From NCBI GenBank assembly GCA_000585055.1, contig JEMX01000030.1:1-64000 (forward strand): DNA of 64,000 nucleotides. Reading direction: 5' to 3'. Position 1 is the first letter of the stretch. Each line of letters opens with the position of its first letter. The translations under genes and the position numbers were made by a program. This DNA comes from Candidatus Accumulibacter appositus. Lineage in GTDB: Bacteria; Pseudomonadota; Gammaproteobacteria; Burkholderiales; Rhodocyclaceae. This document shows, piece after piece, positions 9,107 to 17,031 of this stretch. Under the pieces are notes generated by a model. That model did not search any database and was not told the origin of the DNA. It worked only from the letters and a program-made list of their open reading frames with translations.

Positions 9107-10309
9107 TCAGTCGGTCGCTGTCTCGATCGAGGGAGCGAACACCAGCTCTTGCTGGCGCGGCTGCGACTGACTCTCGGTCGCAGACCGCCCCGCCAGCGCG
9201 CTGACCCGCACCCCGAGCAAGCGCAGCTTGCGATCGAGCGCTACGCGGCGCAGGCATTCGCCGGCGGCACGGCGGATGGCCTGCGCATCGTCGATGGCGG
9301 CGGGCAGGGTCAGGTCGCGGGTGACGGTCTGGAAGTCGGCGAAGCGCAGTTTGATGCCGATCGTCCGGCCCTGGTAGGCCTTGCGGCGCAGATCCTCGGC
9401 GACTTGGGTGCACAGTGTCGTGAAAATTGCGCCCAGGGTTTGGCGATCATCGCGCGGATGCAGGTCGCGCTCGAAAGTTGTTTCGCGGCTGATCGATTTC
9501 GGTTCGCACGAGGTGCGCAGCGGTCGCTCGTCGATGCCGTGCGCGGCGGCGAGCAGCCAGCGGCCATAGCTGCGGCCAAAGCGCTGTTGCAGTAAGCCGG
9601 CGTCGGCTTGCGCCAGTTCGCCGATGCTGTGGATGCCCAGCGCGGCCAGCCGCTCGCTGGCCTTGGGGCCGATGCCGTTGATCTTGCGCGCCGGCAGCAG
9701 CCAGATGCGCTGCCGGAGGTCCTCCGCGTTGAGCAGTGTCAGGCCGTCCGGCTTGTCGAGGTCGGAGCCAATTTTTGCCAGCAGCTTGTTGGCTGCGACG
9801 CAGATCGAGCAGGACAGCCCGGTGGCTGTACGCACCGCGTCCTTGATGCGCTGCGCCAGGGTCCGCGTGTCGTCGGCGAGCGCGCTCAGGTCGATGTAGA
9901 TCTCGTCGATGCCGCGGTCTTCGATCTGCGGGGCGAGTTGCGCGACGGCGGCCTTGAAGAGCCGGGAGTAGTGTCGGTAGGCCGCGAAATCGACCGGCAG
10001 CAGAATCGCCTCTGGCGCCAGTCGGGCCGCTTTCATGATTCCCATTGCCGAAAAAACGCCGAGGGCACGCGCCTCGTAGGTGGCGGTGGTGATCACGCCG
10101 CGACCGGCGTAGTCGCGCAGGCGTGCGAAACGGCGCTCGCCGTCGGCGAGCAGCACGGGCTGCTGCGCGCGACTGCCGCCGATCACCACTGGCAGGCCGC
10201 GCAATTCCGGATAGCGCAGCAACTCGACCGAGGCATAGAAAGCGTCCATGTCGAGATGGGCGATTCGGCGCGGTGGCGAGTTCTCGGGGGGTGCAGCGGT
10301 GGCAGACAT
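9107..10309 (-). CDS. dinB: DNA polymerase IV (DinB, Y family)
   Basis: This is a 400-residue error-prone translesion polymerase. The N-terminal palm has RRIAHLDMDAFYASVELL with the first catalytic Asp; the second acidic cluster is in DRGIDEIYIDLSAL, where Asp-Glu bind the metals. The helix-hairpin-helix INGIGPKASERLAALGI and the little-finger domain follow. The C-terminus ends QQELVFAPS, which resembles a beta-clamp-binding peptide (QxxLVF). The start at 10309 fuses TGATG with the stop of the upstream gene, so it is co-transcribed last in a three-gene operon. No LexA-type operator was identified upstream. Confidence 0.95.
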   Translation of the reverse strand: MSATAAPPENSPPRRIAHLDMDAFYASVELLRYPELRGLPVVIGGSRAQQPVLLADGERRFARLRDYAGRGVITTATYEARALGVFSAMGIMKAARLAPEAILLPVDFAAYRHYSRLFKAAVAQLAPQIEDRGIDEIYIDLSALADDTRTLAQRIKDAVRTATGLSCSICVAANKLLAKIGSDLDKPDGLTLLNAEDLRQRIWLLPARKINGIGPKASERLAALGIHSIGELAQADAGLLQQRFGRSYGRWLLAAAHGIDERPLRTSCEPKSISRETTFERDLHPRDDRQTLGAIFTTLCTQVAEDLRRKAYQGRTIGIKLRFADFQTVTRDLTLPAAIDDAQAIRRAAGECLRRVALDRKLRLLGVRVSALAGRSATESQSQPRQQELVFAPSIETATD

Positions 10310-11520
10310 CAGTAGAGCAGGCAGGCCTTGCGCTCTTCTTCCCAGACGTCTTCGTCGGCGCGGGTCAGTGCGTCGAGGTCGGCGGGTGTTGCCGCCGGGT
10401 CGTCGACCCACTCGCGCAACAGTGGCGAACCGTTGATCAGGTCGATGGCCAGGCGCTGGTGTTCGTATTCGTAGGGGAAATCACGCCACAGCGGGTAGTC
10501 CGGCTGCAGCTGCCGCAGTGCCTTGAAGGCCAGGCTCTGTAGGCGCCAGGGGCGAAAGCGGGCATGTTGGTAGTGAGGGTCGTCAACGTGGATCTGGACG
10601 CCCTGGCAGAGCTTGCCGGCGTGCTTGTGGAAGGTCGGCTCGAACCAGCAGGCGCGTAGCCGGCAGCCGAGCAGCCAGTCCGGCGCCAGGGCGTGCATGG
10701 TCTTCAACAGCGCGCCAGCGTCGATGTCGGGGGCGCCGAACAGCTCCAGGGGACGCGTCGTGCCACGCCCTTCGGAGAGCGTCGTGCCTTCGAGCATTAC
10801 CGTGCCCGCGTAGCAGCGCGCCATCGACAGGTTCGGTGCGTTTGGGCTGGGGTTGATCCAGCTGCGCTGCTCGCCCGGCCAGCCATAGCCGGGCGCGGTC
10901 GTCGGCGCCCAGTGGTGCATGGTGATGACCGTGCACTCGATGTCGAGCTCGAGGGTGGTGACGAACCAGCGAGCGAGTTCGCCCATGGTCAGGCCGTGGC
11001 GCATCGGCAGCGGCCCGGCGCCGACGAAGCTTTCCCAGCCCGGGCGCAACAGCAATCCTTCGAGCGGCCGGCCAGCCGGGTTGGGCCGGTCGAGTATCCA
11101 CACCTCCTTGCCGTGCTCGGCCGCGGCCTCGAGCAGGTAGCGCAGGGTGGTGATGAAGGTGTAGATGCGGCAGCCAAGGTCCTGCAGGTCGATCAGCAGG
11201 ACATCGAAGCTGTCCATCATCGTCGGCGTCGGGCGGCGCGTCTCGCCGTAGAGGCTGAATATCGGGATGCCATGTACCGGGTCGTCGAAGTCGGGCGACT
11301 CGATCATGTTGTCCTGCTTGTCGCCACGCAGCCCGTGTTGCGGGCCGAAGGCAGCGCTCAGGCACAGATCGGGCAGTGCGCTCAGGGCGTCGAGCGCGTG
11401 GGTCAGCTCGGCGCTGACCGAGGCCGGATGGGCGACGAGTGCCAGGCGGCGGCCGCGCAGCGGTTTGCGCAGTTGTGGGTCCTTGAGCAGGCGGTCGAGT
11501 CCGAACTCGATGGCGGGCAT
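10309..11520 (-). CDS. DUF1343 family, NamZ-like exo-beta-N-acetylmuramidase
   Basis: A 403-residue DUF1343 protein. A member from Bacillus subtilis (NamZ) removes terminal N-acetylmuramic acid from peptidoglycan fragments. Family signatures include RLALVAHPASV, FGPQHGLRGDKQDN, PIFSLYGETRRPT, DSFDVLLIDLQDLGCRIYTF and ILDRPNPAG near residues 25-150. No signal peptide is visible, so a cytoplasmic role in muropeptide salvage is possible. In the motif I remember as PEHG in many members, this protein has Gln (GPQHG), which could matter if that Glu is catalytic. It sits between the DOMON-like gene and dinB, with a TGATG overlap to dinB. The start at 11520 precedes the first conserved block directly; a longer frame runs upstream into the neighbouring gene. 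Confidence 0.8.
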   Translation of the reverse strand: MPAIEFGLDRLLKDPQLRKPLRGRRLALVAHPASVSAELTHALDALSALPDLCLSAAFGPQHGLRGDKQDNMIESPDFDDPVHGIPIFSLYGETRRPTPTMMDSFDVLLIDLQDLGCRIYTFITTLRYLLEAAAEHGKEVWILDRPNPAGRPLEGLLLRPGWESFVGAGPLPMRHGLTMGELARWFVTTLELDIECTVITMHHWAPTTAPGYGWPGEQRSWINPSPNAPNLSMARCYAGTVMLEGTTLSEGRGTTRPLELFGAPDIDAGALLKTMHALAPDWLLGCRLRACWFEPTFHKHAGKLCQGVQIHVDDPHYQHARFRPWRLQSLAFKALRQLQPDYPLWRDFPYEYEHQRLAIDLINGSPLLREWVDDPAATPADLDALTRADEDVWEEERKACLLY

Positions 11521-11531
11521 GCGGCGTCCCT

Positions 11532-12128
11532 TCAGGCGGGAGTTGAGGGCGATGATGAGGACGGCGGCGGCAGTTCGAGGGTGAAGCCGTCGCGGTGGTG
11601 AAAGTCGGGCCGTGCCGCCGGATGCTGCAGGGCCCAGTAGCTGTGGCAGCCGTCCACCGTATCCGCCGCTTCGACCACCGCCGCCAGAGCCATTTGCAGC
11701 CTTGCCTTGGCAGCCATCGGTGGCAGGTCGGCGGAGGCAATGACGGCTTCCATTTCCAGGCGGCCGGCAAAGCGCCTGGCGACGATTTTCGGTGGGCTGA
11801 AGTCGACGGGCCCTTCCTCGCGCTGCCGATAGTTCGCGAAGGCATAGCTGGCCCATTGACCGGATGGCGAAAAGTTGAACTCGCGGTAGGCCGCATCGCC
11901 GACGACGCCGACGAAGGCTTCGAAGCAGCTGTGTTCCCATAGGCCATCGGTACATTCCGGAGTGCCGGGCTCGGGAATCAGCAGGCGCGCCATATCGCCG
12001 CGCAGGCACCAGGCCAGTTCGAGAGCGCCGTCGGCGCGGCGCTCCGCGTGGGCTTCGATGCTCCGCACGACGGGCGCCGGTGTGGCGGGATGCGGACGCA
12101 AGCTGCGGATGAATTCGAACGGGAACAT
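11532..12128 (-). CDS. DOMON-like domain-containing protein
   Basis: This 198-residue protein starts MFPFEFIRSLRPHPATPAP. It has the beta-sandwich pattern of DOMON-like proteins: LELAWCLRGDMARLLIPEP, then DGLWEHSCFEAFVG, REFNFSPSGQWASYAF and RLEMEAVIASADL. The TDGLWEHTCFE..YxEFNFSPSG block is conserved in uncharacterised betaproteobacterial proteins of this kind. No signal peptide is visible. DOMON-type folds often bind haem or sugars, and the adjacent NamZ-like gene 11 bp downstream makes a carbohydrate ligand plausible; this is inference. It is the first gene of the operon that ends with dinB. Confidence 0.75.
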   Translation of the reverse strand: MFPFEFIRSLRPHPATPAPVVRSIEAHAERRADGALELAWCLRGDMARLLIPEPGTPECTDGLWEHSCFEAFVGVVGDAAYREFNFSPSGQWASYAFANYRQREEGPVDFSPPKIVARRFAGRLEMEAVIASADLPPMAAKARLQMALAAVVEAADTVDGCHSYWALQHPAARPDFHHRDGFTLELPPPSSSSPSTPA

Positions 12129-12456
12129 GGCGGATGGACGAGGGCGAAGAGGGCGGTCTGGGTTGGCGGCGAAGTCGGCACGCTGCCGCAAGCGCGGCCG
12201 AAGAAGCGCTGGCTGGCTATCTTGTCGCAAGCGATGGGTCAACGCAACGACCGCGTGCCGGCATGTATCTGCTTCCCTGAAGCAGGCTGAGTGATCACGT
12301 CGCTACCTGATGCGAAGCGACTCTTGCCCTCCGCTTCGCCACGCCCTCGGCGGCCCACGAAAAGCGGGCCAGAAATTCCGTTTGACTGGCCGCGAGAAAC
12401 GGGTAGATACTGCGCCTCGCAGCGCTCTGACGTCCAACTAAATCATGGAGGTGCCT
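12129..12456. promoter_or_regulatory. Divergent intergenic region with weak promoter candidate
   Basis: This 328-bp gap separates the minus-strand DOMON operon from the plus-strand permease. A candidate sigma-70 promoter for the permease is TTGACT (12382-12387) and GATACT (12406-12411) with an 18-bp spacer. A GGAGG Shine-Dalgarno at 12447-12451 precedes the GTG at 12457. No gene, operator or riboswitch was recognised. Confidence 0.35.
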
Positions 12457-13860
12457 GTGTTTGGTATCCTGGGGATCGTACTTTCTCTGGCGCTGTTGAT
12501 CTTTCTCGCCTATCGTGGCTGGAACGTCATCGTCATTGCGCCGATCTGCGCCATGGTCGGCCTGCTCTTCGGCGGGCTCGACGCGCCGCTCATCGCTACC
12601 TACACGCAGGTCTTCATGCCCGCCTTGGGCAACTACCTGATCAAGTTCTTTCCGCTGTTCCTGTTGGGTGCCGTCTTCGGCAAGCTGATGGACGACTCGG
12701 GTTGCGCACAGACCATCGCCCACAAGATCGTCGAGTGGACCGGCAAGGAACGGGCGATCATCGCCATCATTCTCGCCTGCGGTGTCCTCACCTATGGTGG
12801 CGTGTCGCTCTTCGTCGTCGCCTTCGCCGTGTTCCCGGTCGCCATGCAGATGTTCCGCGAGGGCAATCTGCCGAAACGCCTGATCCCGGCGGCCATTGCG
12901 CTCGGCTCGTTTACCTTTACGATGACCGCGCTGCCGGGTTCGCCGGCCATCCAGAACGCCATCCCGATCCCCTACTTTCACACCGACACCTTCGCCGCTC
13001 CCGGTTTGGGAGTCATCGCCGCACTGGTGATGTTTGGTTGCGGCAGCGTCTGGCTGATGTTTCGCGCGCGGCGTGCGCGCCTTGCCGGTGAGGGCTATGG
13101 CGACCACAGCGGCTACGAGACGATGGCCAGCGATCCAACGCCAGCACCGGCCGGTAACATGCCTTCCTTCGCGGTGGCGATCAGCCCGGTCCTGCTGGTT
13201 CTGGTGCTCAACTTCGTGTTTAGCAAGTACATCGTCCCGGCAATGGATACCGACTACCTGGCGCTGCCCACGTACGGCAAGACGTCGGTCTCGGCGGTCG
13301 GTGGCATCTGGTCGATCATCCTGGCGATGTTGATTGCCTGTGTGGTGCTGATCGGCCTGACCTGGAAGCGCTTCAAGAATGTTCGCCAGTCAGTGACCGA
13401 TGGTGCGCTCGGCTCGATGCTGCCGATCCTCAACGTCGGATCCGAGGTCGCCTACGGCGCGGTGATCGCCAGTCTGGCCTCCTTCCTGATTGTCAGGGAC
13501 TGGCTGATGACGCTGACCGACAACCCGGTGATCGGCCTGGCGGTGGTGGTCAACGTGCTCGCCGGTATTACCGGATCATCGTCCGGCGGCATGAGCATTG
13601 CGTTGCAGGCCGTCGGGCAGACTTACTTCGACCTGGCGCAGGCGGCCGGCATCAACCCGCAGATCCTGCATCGCGTCGCGACGCTCGCTTCGGGAGGTCT
13701 CGACGCGCTGCCGCACAGCGGGGCAGTGATCACCCTGCTGGCCATTTGCCAGATGAACCATAGGCAATCCTACTTCGACATCTTCATGGTTTCGGTCGTC
13801 TTCCCGCTGACTTCCTTGCTGGTGGTGATCGTTCTCTGGAGCATGTTCGGCACTTTTTGA
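12457..13860 (+). CDS. GntP-family permease (gluconate/hydroxy-acid symporter)
   Basis: This integral membrane transporter of about 467 residues belongs to the GntP/ion-transporter superfamily. There are around 12 hydrophobic segments from LGIVLSLALLIFLAYRGWNV to the C-terminal SLLVVIVLWSMFG. Signature blocks include FFPLFLLGAVFGKLMDDSG, GVLTYGGVSLFVVAFAVFPV and ITGSSSGGMSIALQAVG. Family members take up gluconate, 3-hydroxybutyrate or related hydroxy-acids with protons. The first ATG (12445) overlaps the GGAGGTG ribosome site, so the GTG at 12457, five bases after that site, is the likelier start. The stop is followed at once by a binding-protein gene that reuses its end as a ribosome site. 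The true substrate is unknown. Confidence 0.88.
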   Translation: MFGILGIVLSLALLIFLAYRGWNVIVIAPICAMVGLLFGGLDAPLIATYTQVFMPALGNYLIKFFPLFLLGAVFGKLMDDSGCAQTIAHKIVEWTGKERAIIAIILACGVLTYGGVSLFVVAFAVFPVAMQMFREGNLPKRLIPAAIALGSFTFTMTALPGSPAIQNAIPIPYFHTDTFAAPGLGVIAALVMFGCGSVWLMFRARRARLAGEGYGDHSGYETMASDPTPAPAGNMPSFAVAISPVLLVLVLNFVFSKYIVPAMDTDYLALPTYGKTSVSAVGGIWSIILAMLIACVVLIGLTWKRFKNVRQSVTDGALGSMLPILNVGSEVAYGAVIASLASFLIVRDWLMTLTDNPVIGLAVVVNVLAGITGSSSGGMSIALQAVGQTYFDLAQAAGINPQILHRVATLASGGLDALPHSGAVITLLAICQMNHRQSYFDIFMVSVVFPLTSLLVVIVLWSMFGTF

Positions 13861-13871
13861 GGAGCAGGCCC

Positions 13872-14687
13872 GTGCGCATCCTTATCGTCTTCCTCGCCGC
13901 CCTGCTGGCCTGGGTGCCGCACCTGGGCGCAAGAGAACGGGCGCCGGAGCTTCGTCTGCTGGCCGCGGAGTTGCCCCCCTACACCTTCCAGATCCCGCCG
14001 GTCAGTGTCGGCGATACGCCTGGGGTCAAGCAGGGTTTTGTCTATGAACTGGTGACCGAGATGGCCAAGCGCGTCGGCCACACCGGCGTCATCGAGTTCA
14101 TGCCGTGGGAAGCGGCGCAGCGCATCGCGCAGACGCAGCCGAACATCGGCATCCTGGCCCTGACCCGCAGTCCCGAGCGGGAAGACAAGTACCGCTGGTT
14201 GGCCAGGCTCTATACCGACGATCTGGTCCTTGTCGGGGGTGCCGGCATCGATGTGTCCAGCCTCGACAAGGTCAAGGATCGCCCGATCGGCGTGCTCAGC
14301 AACTCGGGCGCCGAAGCGCTGCTCGAGGAGCGTGGCTTCAAACGCGTCCGGCCACATCACGAAGAGTGGATGAACGCGCGCCTGATGCAGCAACGGCGGA
14401 TCGACGCCTGGCTCGCCCCGCGGCTGATGATCATCTACGGCATGCGTGAGGTCGGCGGCAATCTCGAGGCGCTAAATTTTGGTGAGATCGTTCGTGAGAG
14501 CGGAATTTACCTCGCCGGCTCGAAAGACCTGCCCGATGCCGAGGTCGAGAAGTGGCAGAAGGCTCTGGAGGAGATCAAGGCCGATGGTACCTATCAGCGC
14601 ATTGCCGACCAATACAATCGCCTGAAGATCGAGCCGATCCCGGATGACATGCGGCGGCGCTACAGTCAGCCGGTGTGGCACAACTGA
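13872..14687 (+). CDS. Family 3 extracellular solute-binding protein
   Basis: This 271-residue periplasmic protein has an N-terminal signal segment (VRILIVFLAALLAWVPHLGA). It carries the two-lobed SBP_bac_3 pattern: LRLLAAELPPYTF, GFVYELVTEMAKRVG, IEFMPWEAAQRIAQ, IGILALTRSPERE and DRPIGVLSNSGAEALLE. Family members bind amino acids or act as sensors. I prefer the GTG at 13872, preceded by GAGGAG at 13859-13864, over the TTG at 13857. The ribosome site overlaps the permease stop, so the two genes are one unit. No ABC permease or ATPase gene is nearby, so it may serve the GntP-type permease or a sensory role instead of an ABC importer; this is inference. Confidence 0.82.
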   Translation: MRILIVFLAALLAWVPHLGARERAPELRLLAAELPPYTFQIPPVSVGDTPGVKQGFVYELVTEMAKRVGHTGVIEFMPWEAAQRIAQTQPNIGILALTRSPEREDKYRWLARLYTDDLVLVGGAGIDVSSLDKVKDRPIGVLSNSGAEALLEERGFKRVRPHHEEWMNARLMQQRRIDAWLAPRLMIIYGMREVGGNLEALNFGEIVRESGIYLAGSKDLPDAEVEKWQKALEEIKADGTYQRIADQYNRLKIEPIPDDMRRRYSQPVWHN

Positions 14688-14689
14688 CT

Positions 14690-14720
14690 CGCCAGCAAGT
14701 GATCGCCGACGCTGCTGGCG
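14690..14720. terminator. Possible bidirectional terminator hairpin
   Basis: An 8-bp perfect inverted repeat, CGCCAGCA (14690-14697) and TGCTGGCG (14713-14720), with a 15-base loop lies between the convergent binding-protein and yggT genes. There is no following T-run, so it may be a weak or Rho-assisted end. Confidence 0.4.
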
Positions 14721-14738
14721 GGGCCCCGCCCCTTGGTC

Positions 14739-15044
14739 TCAGCAAGCGGCCAGGCCGTGCAGTTCGCAGAGTAGCCGCTTGACGTAAGCGAGCACGATCC
14801 ACAGCCAGAAGCTCAGGAAAAAGGCGACGAAGGGGAGGTGCCGGTCGAGAACCACTTTCGGCGTCAGCCAGCGAACCAGATGAACGACCGGCCGGGTGAC
14901 CACCTCGAACAAGCGGTATACCGGATTGCTGGCGCGCCTGGTGCCAGCGAGCAGGCCGACCGCAGCCTGTCCGAGCAGCGAGAGCAGGGCGACTTCGACC
15001 AGCGCACGCAAGATGGAGACAAAAAACAGATCGGGGTGGCTCAT
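14739..15044 (-). CDS. YggT family membrane protein
   Basis: This 101-residue inner-membrane protein carries one YggT unit. It has an N-terminal hydrophobic segment (FFVSILRALVEVALLSLLGQAAVG by position), the conserved loop SNPVYRLFEVVTRPVVHLVRWLTP, and a C-terminal hydrophobic segment ending in WLWIVLAYVKRLL. Larger YggT proteins carry two such repeats; this is a half-length form. The family has been linked to osmotic tolerance and cell-division-associated functions, but its mechanism is unclear. The gene is transcribed divergently from the TPR gene that starts 48 bp away. Confidence 0.8.
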   Translation of the reverse strand: MSHPDLFFVSILRALVEVALLSLLGQAAVGLLAGTRRASNPVYRLFEVVTRPVVHLVRWLTPKVVLDRHLPFVAFFLSFWLWIVLAYVKRLLCELHGLAAC

Positions 15045-15091
15045 GGTATCTTCGCGCTATCTTCTCGGCCTTGCTGCGGTGGCGTGTGCAG

Positions 15092-15685
15092 ATGAATTTC
15101 GAGTATCGACGACATTATGCCCGGGCCTGGCTGTGGCGCCTCTTCGGGCGCGACGAAAAGGCCTTTGCCGAGTATCTGGTCGCCCACCAGTTGCGGCCCG
15201 ACGACCTGCCGTCAGCGCGACATCTGGCGTGCATCGCCGCCGAGAGGGGGCACTTCGCGGTGGCCGAGCAATGGTACGTCGAATGTCTGCGCCTGACACC
15301 GGACGATGCTGACCTGCATTACAACCATGGCTTCGTCCTCGAGCAGGCAGGTAGTCCGCGCGCGGCAATCGCGGCGTTTGCCGAGGCGCTGCGCCGCAAG
15401 CCGGCGCTCGATCGTGCCTGGTACGGAACGGGTCTCGCGCACGCTCGTCTCGGTGAGCACGCGGCCGCGGCCGAGGCCTTTGCGCGCTCGGTCGAGCTGC
15501 AGCCGATGCATGGCGAGGGCTATTACCTGTGGGGAATGGCCTGTCATTACGCCGACCGTCCGCAGCAGGTCGAAGAGGTTGTCGAACGTCTGGTCAGCTT
15601 CGACGCCAAGCTCGCCGCCAGGCTGGTGCATGACATCGGGCGGGAAGGTGATTTGGGGGCGCTGATTCCTGAGATGCCGTTCTGA
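15092..15685 (+). CDS. Tetratricopeptide repeat protein
   Basis: A 197-residue soluble protein built mostly of TPR units. Repeats can be seen at about residues 45-78 (AERGHFAVAEQWYVECLRL), 79-112 (LHYNHGFVLEQAGSPRAAI) and 113-146 (AWYGTGLAHARLGEHAAAA). No signal peptide is visible. TPR proteins act as protein-protein adaptors and the partner is not evident. The ATG at 15092 is preferred to the TTG at 15071. The next gene encodes a PEP-CTERM protein, and TPR proteins are common near exosortase systems, but no exosortase gene lies in this window. Confidence 0.75.
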   Translation: MNFEYRRHYARAWLWRLFGRDEKAFAEYLVAHQLRPDDLPSARHLACIAAERGHFAVAEQWYVECLRLTPDDADLHYNHGFVLEQAGSPRAAIAAFAEALRRKPALDRAWYGTGLAHARLGEHAAAAEAFARSVELQPMHGEGYYLWGMACHYADRPQQVEEVVERLVSFDAKLAARLVHDIGREGDLGALIPEMPF

Positions 15686-15832
15686 GCGAACGGTGGGCAT
15701 CGAACGGCGCTGGAGCGTTTGCGGACCGGTCCGGCCGCCGTGTCCGCTGGTCTATACTGTTCCAGTGTCATTCCTGGAAAGGTCGCGTACGCGCCTCACC
15801 AATTGACGTTGTCGGCGACGAGGAGAGCAGAG

Positions 15833-16867
15833 ATGTGGCGATTCGGTGAGGGGACGGTAGCTGTAAGAGAGGGGACACTTCAGATCGGTCGACGGCTGTT
15901 GCTCGCGCTCGGCCTGCTGACGATCGCCAGTGGCGCGCAGTCTGCCGTGCTGACCGCGATCCATGATTACCGTTATTTGGTCAGTGGCTTGCCTTCTCCG
16001 CAACGCGATTTTCCGGCACTGGTCCATGAGTTCGAAGGCTTGGCGTTTACCAGTGACGGTAGCCTCTGGGCATCGATCGCGGCCAATCCCGTGGAGGCGC
16101 GCAGGGAGCTGTGGCGGCTGGATTTGGTCAGCAATACGGTGGCCGAGGTCATTGCCGACACGCACCCGACTTTCTTGGGTTTTCCGCTGACAAACCCAGT
16201 CGGCCTGGGCGCCCAAGGAGCGCAACTGATCATCGGCGAAAACTTGCGTTTCCTTCGCGACCGGGGTTTGAGCGTGGGCGACATTGTCTGGGCTTTTACT
16301 CCAGGGGTCAGCACTCCGCAATCATCCGACTGGAGTATCGTGCTGCCGACCGCGATCTGTGATGGCGTACAAGGGGCCGCTGCCGTCAATGGACGGGGCT
16401 ACGTGAGCTGCGGTGGCAGCGGCAGGATTGTCGAATTTGACCTGCTCAGTGGCGCGATCGGCAGGCAGTTCTCCCTCGGCGCCTTCGCTCTCGGGCTTGA
16501 GGCTCTTGACGAGCATCGTTTGCTGGTCGGCGACTACGCCACTCACCAGCTGCACGTCTTCGATCTGGCCTTGGGGCTGGTCACCGAGTCGATCGACCTG
16601 GCGGATCTCTTCTTCGGTACCGCCAGCGACTACTTCGCCTTGACCGATGAGGTCTATTCGGTGCAGGTGATTCCTTCCGAGAGCCCCAGGAGCATGCCGG
16701 ATCCGGATGGTCTTGCCTACCGGGATGGCTCGATCTACATGTCCTTCGATGGCGATTTGCGGATATTCCAGATCGCCTTGAACATCCCCGAGCCGGCGAC
16801 CCTGGCGCTGGTCGCGATCGGCCTGCTGGGTCTGAGCGGGAGTCATCGTCGCCGCGGGGAAATGTAA
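15833..16867 (+). CDS. PEP-CTERM sorting-signal protein with beta-propeller-like body
   Basis: This secreted protein of 344 residues has an N-terminal signal segment (LLLALGLLTIASGAQS). The C-terminus IPEPATLALVAIGLLGLSG followed by SHRRRGEM is a textbook PEP-CTERM tripartite signal: PEP motif, TM helix and Arg cluster. Proteins of this type are cleaved by EpsH-type exosortase and often belong to exopolysaccharide or biofilm matrices. The body has repeated strands (LWRLDLVSNTVAEVI, IVEFDLLSGAIGRQF, LHVFDLALGLVTESI) suggesting a beta-propeller. The ATG at 15833 follows a GAGGAG at 15821-15826 region; a longer frame from 15719 lacks a signal peptide. Function beyond sorting is unknown. Confidence 0.85.
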   Translation: MWRFGEGTVAVREGTLQIGRRLLLALGLLTIASGAQSAVLTAIHDYRYLVSGLPSPQRDFPALVHEFEGLAFTSDGSLWASIAANPVEARRELWRLDLVSNTVAEVIADTHPTFLGFPLTNPVGLGAQGAQLIIGENLRFLRDRGLSVGDIVWAFTPGVSTPQSSDWSIVLPTAICDGVQGAAAVNGRGYVSCGGSGRIVEFDLLSGAIGRQFSLGAFALGLEALDEHRLLVGDYATHQLHVFDLALGLVTESIDLADLFFGTASDYFALTDEVYSVQVIPSESPRSMPDPDGLAYRDGSIYMSFDGDLRIFQIALNIPEPATLALVAIGLLGLSGSHRRRGEM

Positions 16868-17031
16868 GCACCGGCGGGATTCTGGCCACCGTGACCGACT
16901 GTGGTCCAGGGAGCGCAGAGATATTGCGGGGCAGCGAGCTTCGCTTGCCACAGCGTGCCTTATGATCACTAGCTGCCACGCCGGCATTGATTCCCTCTCC
17001 GGCCGGCCCAATCCAGTAAAGGAGACAATGC

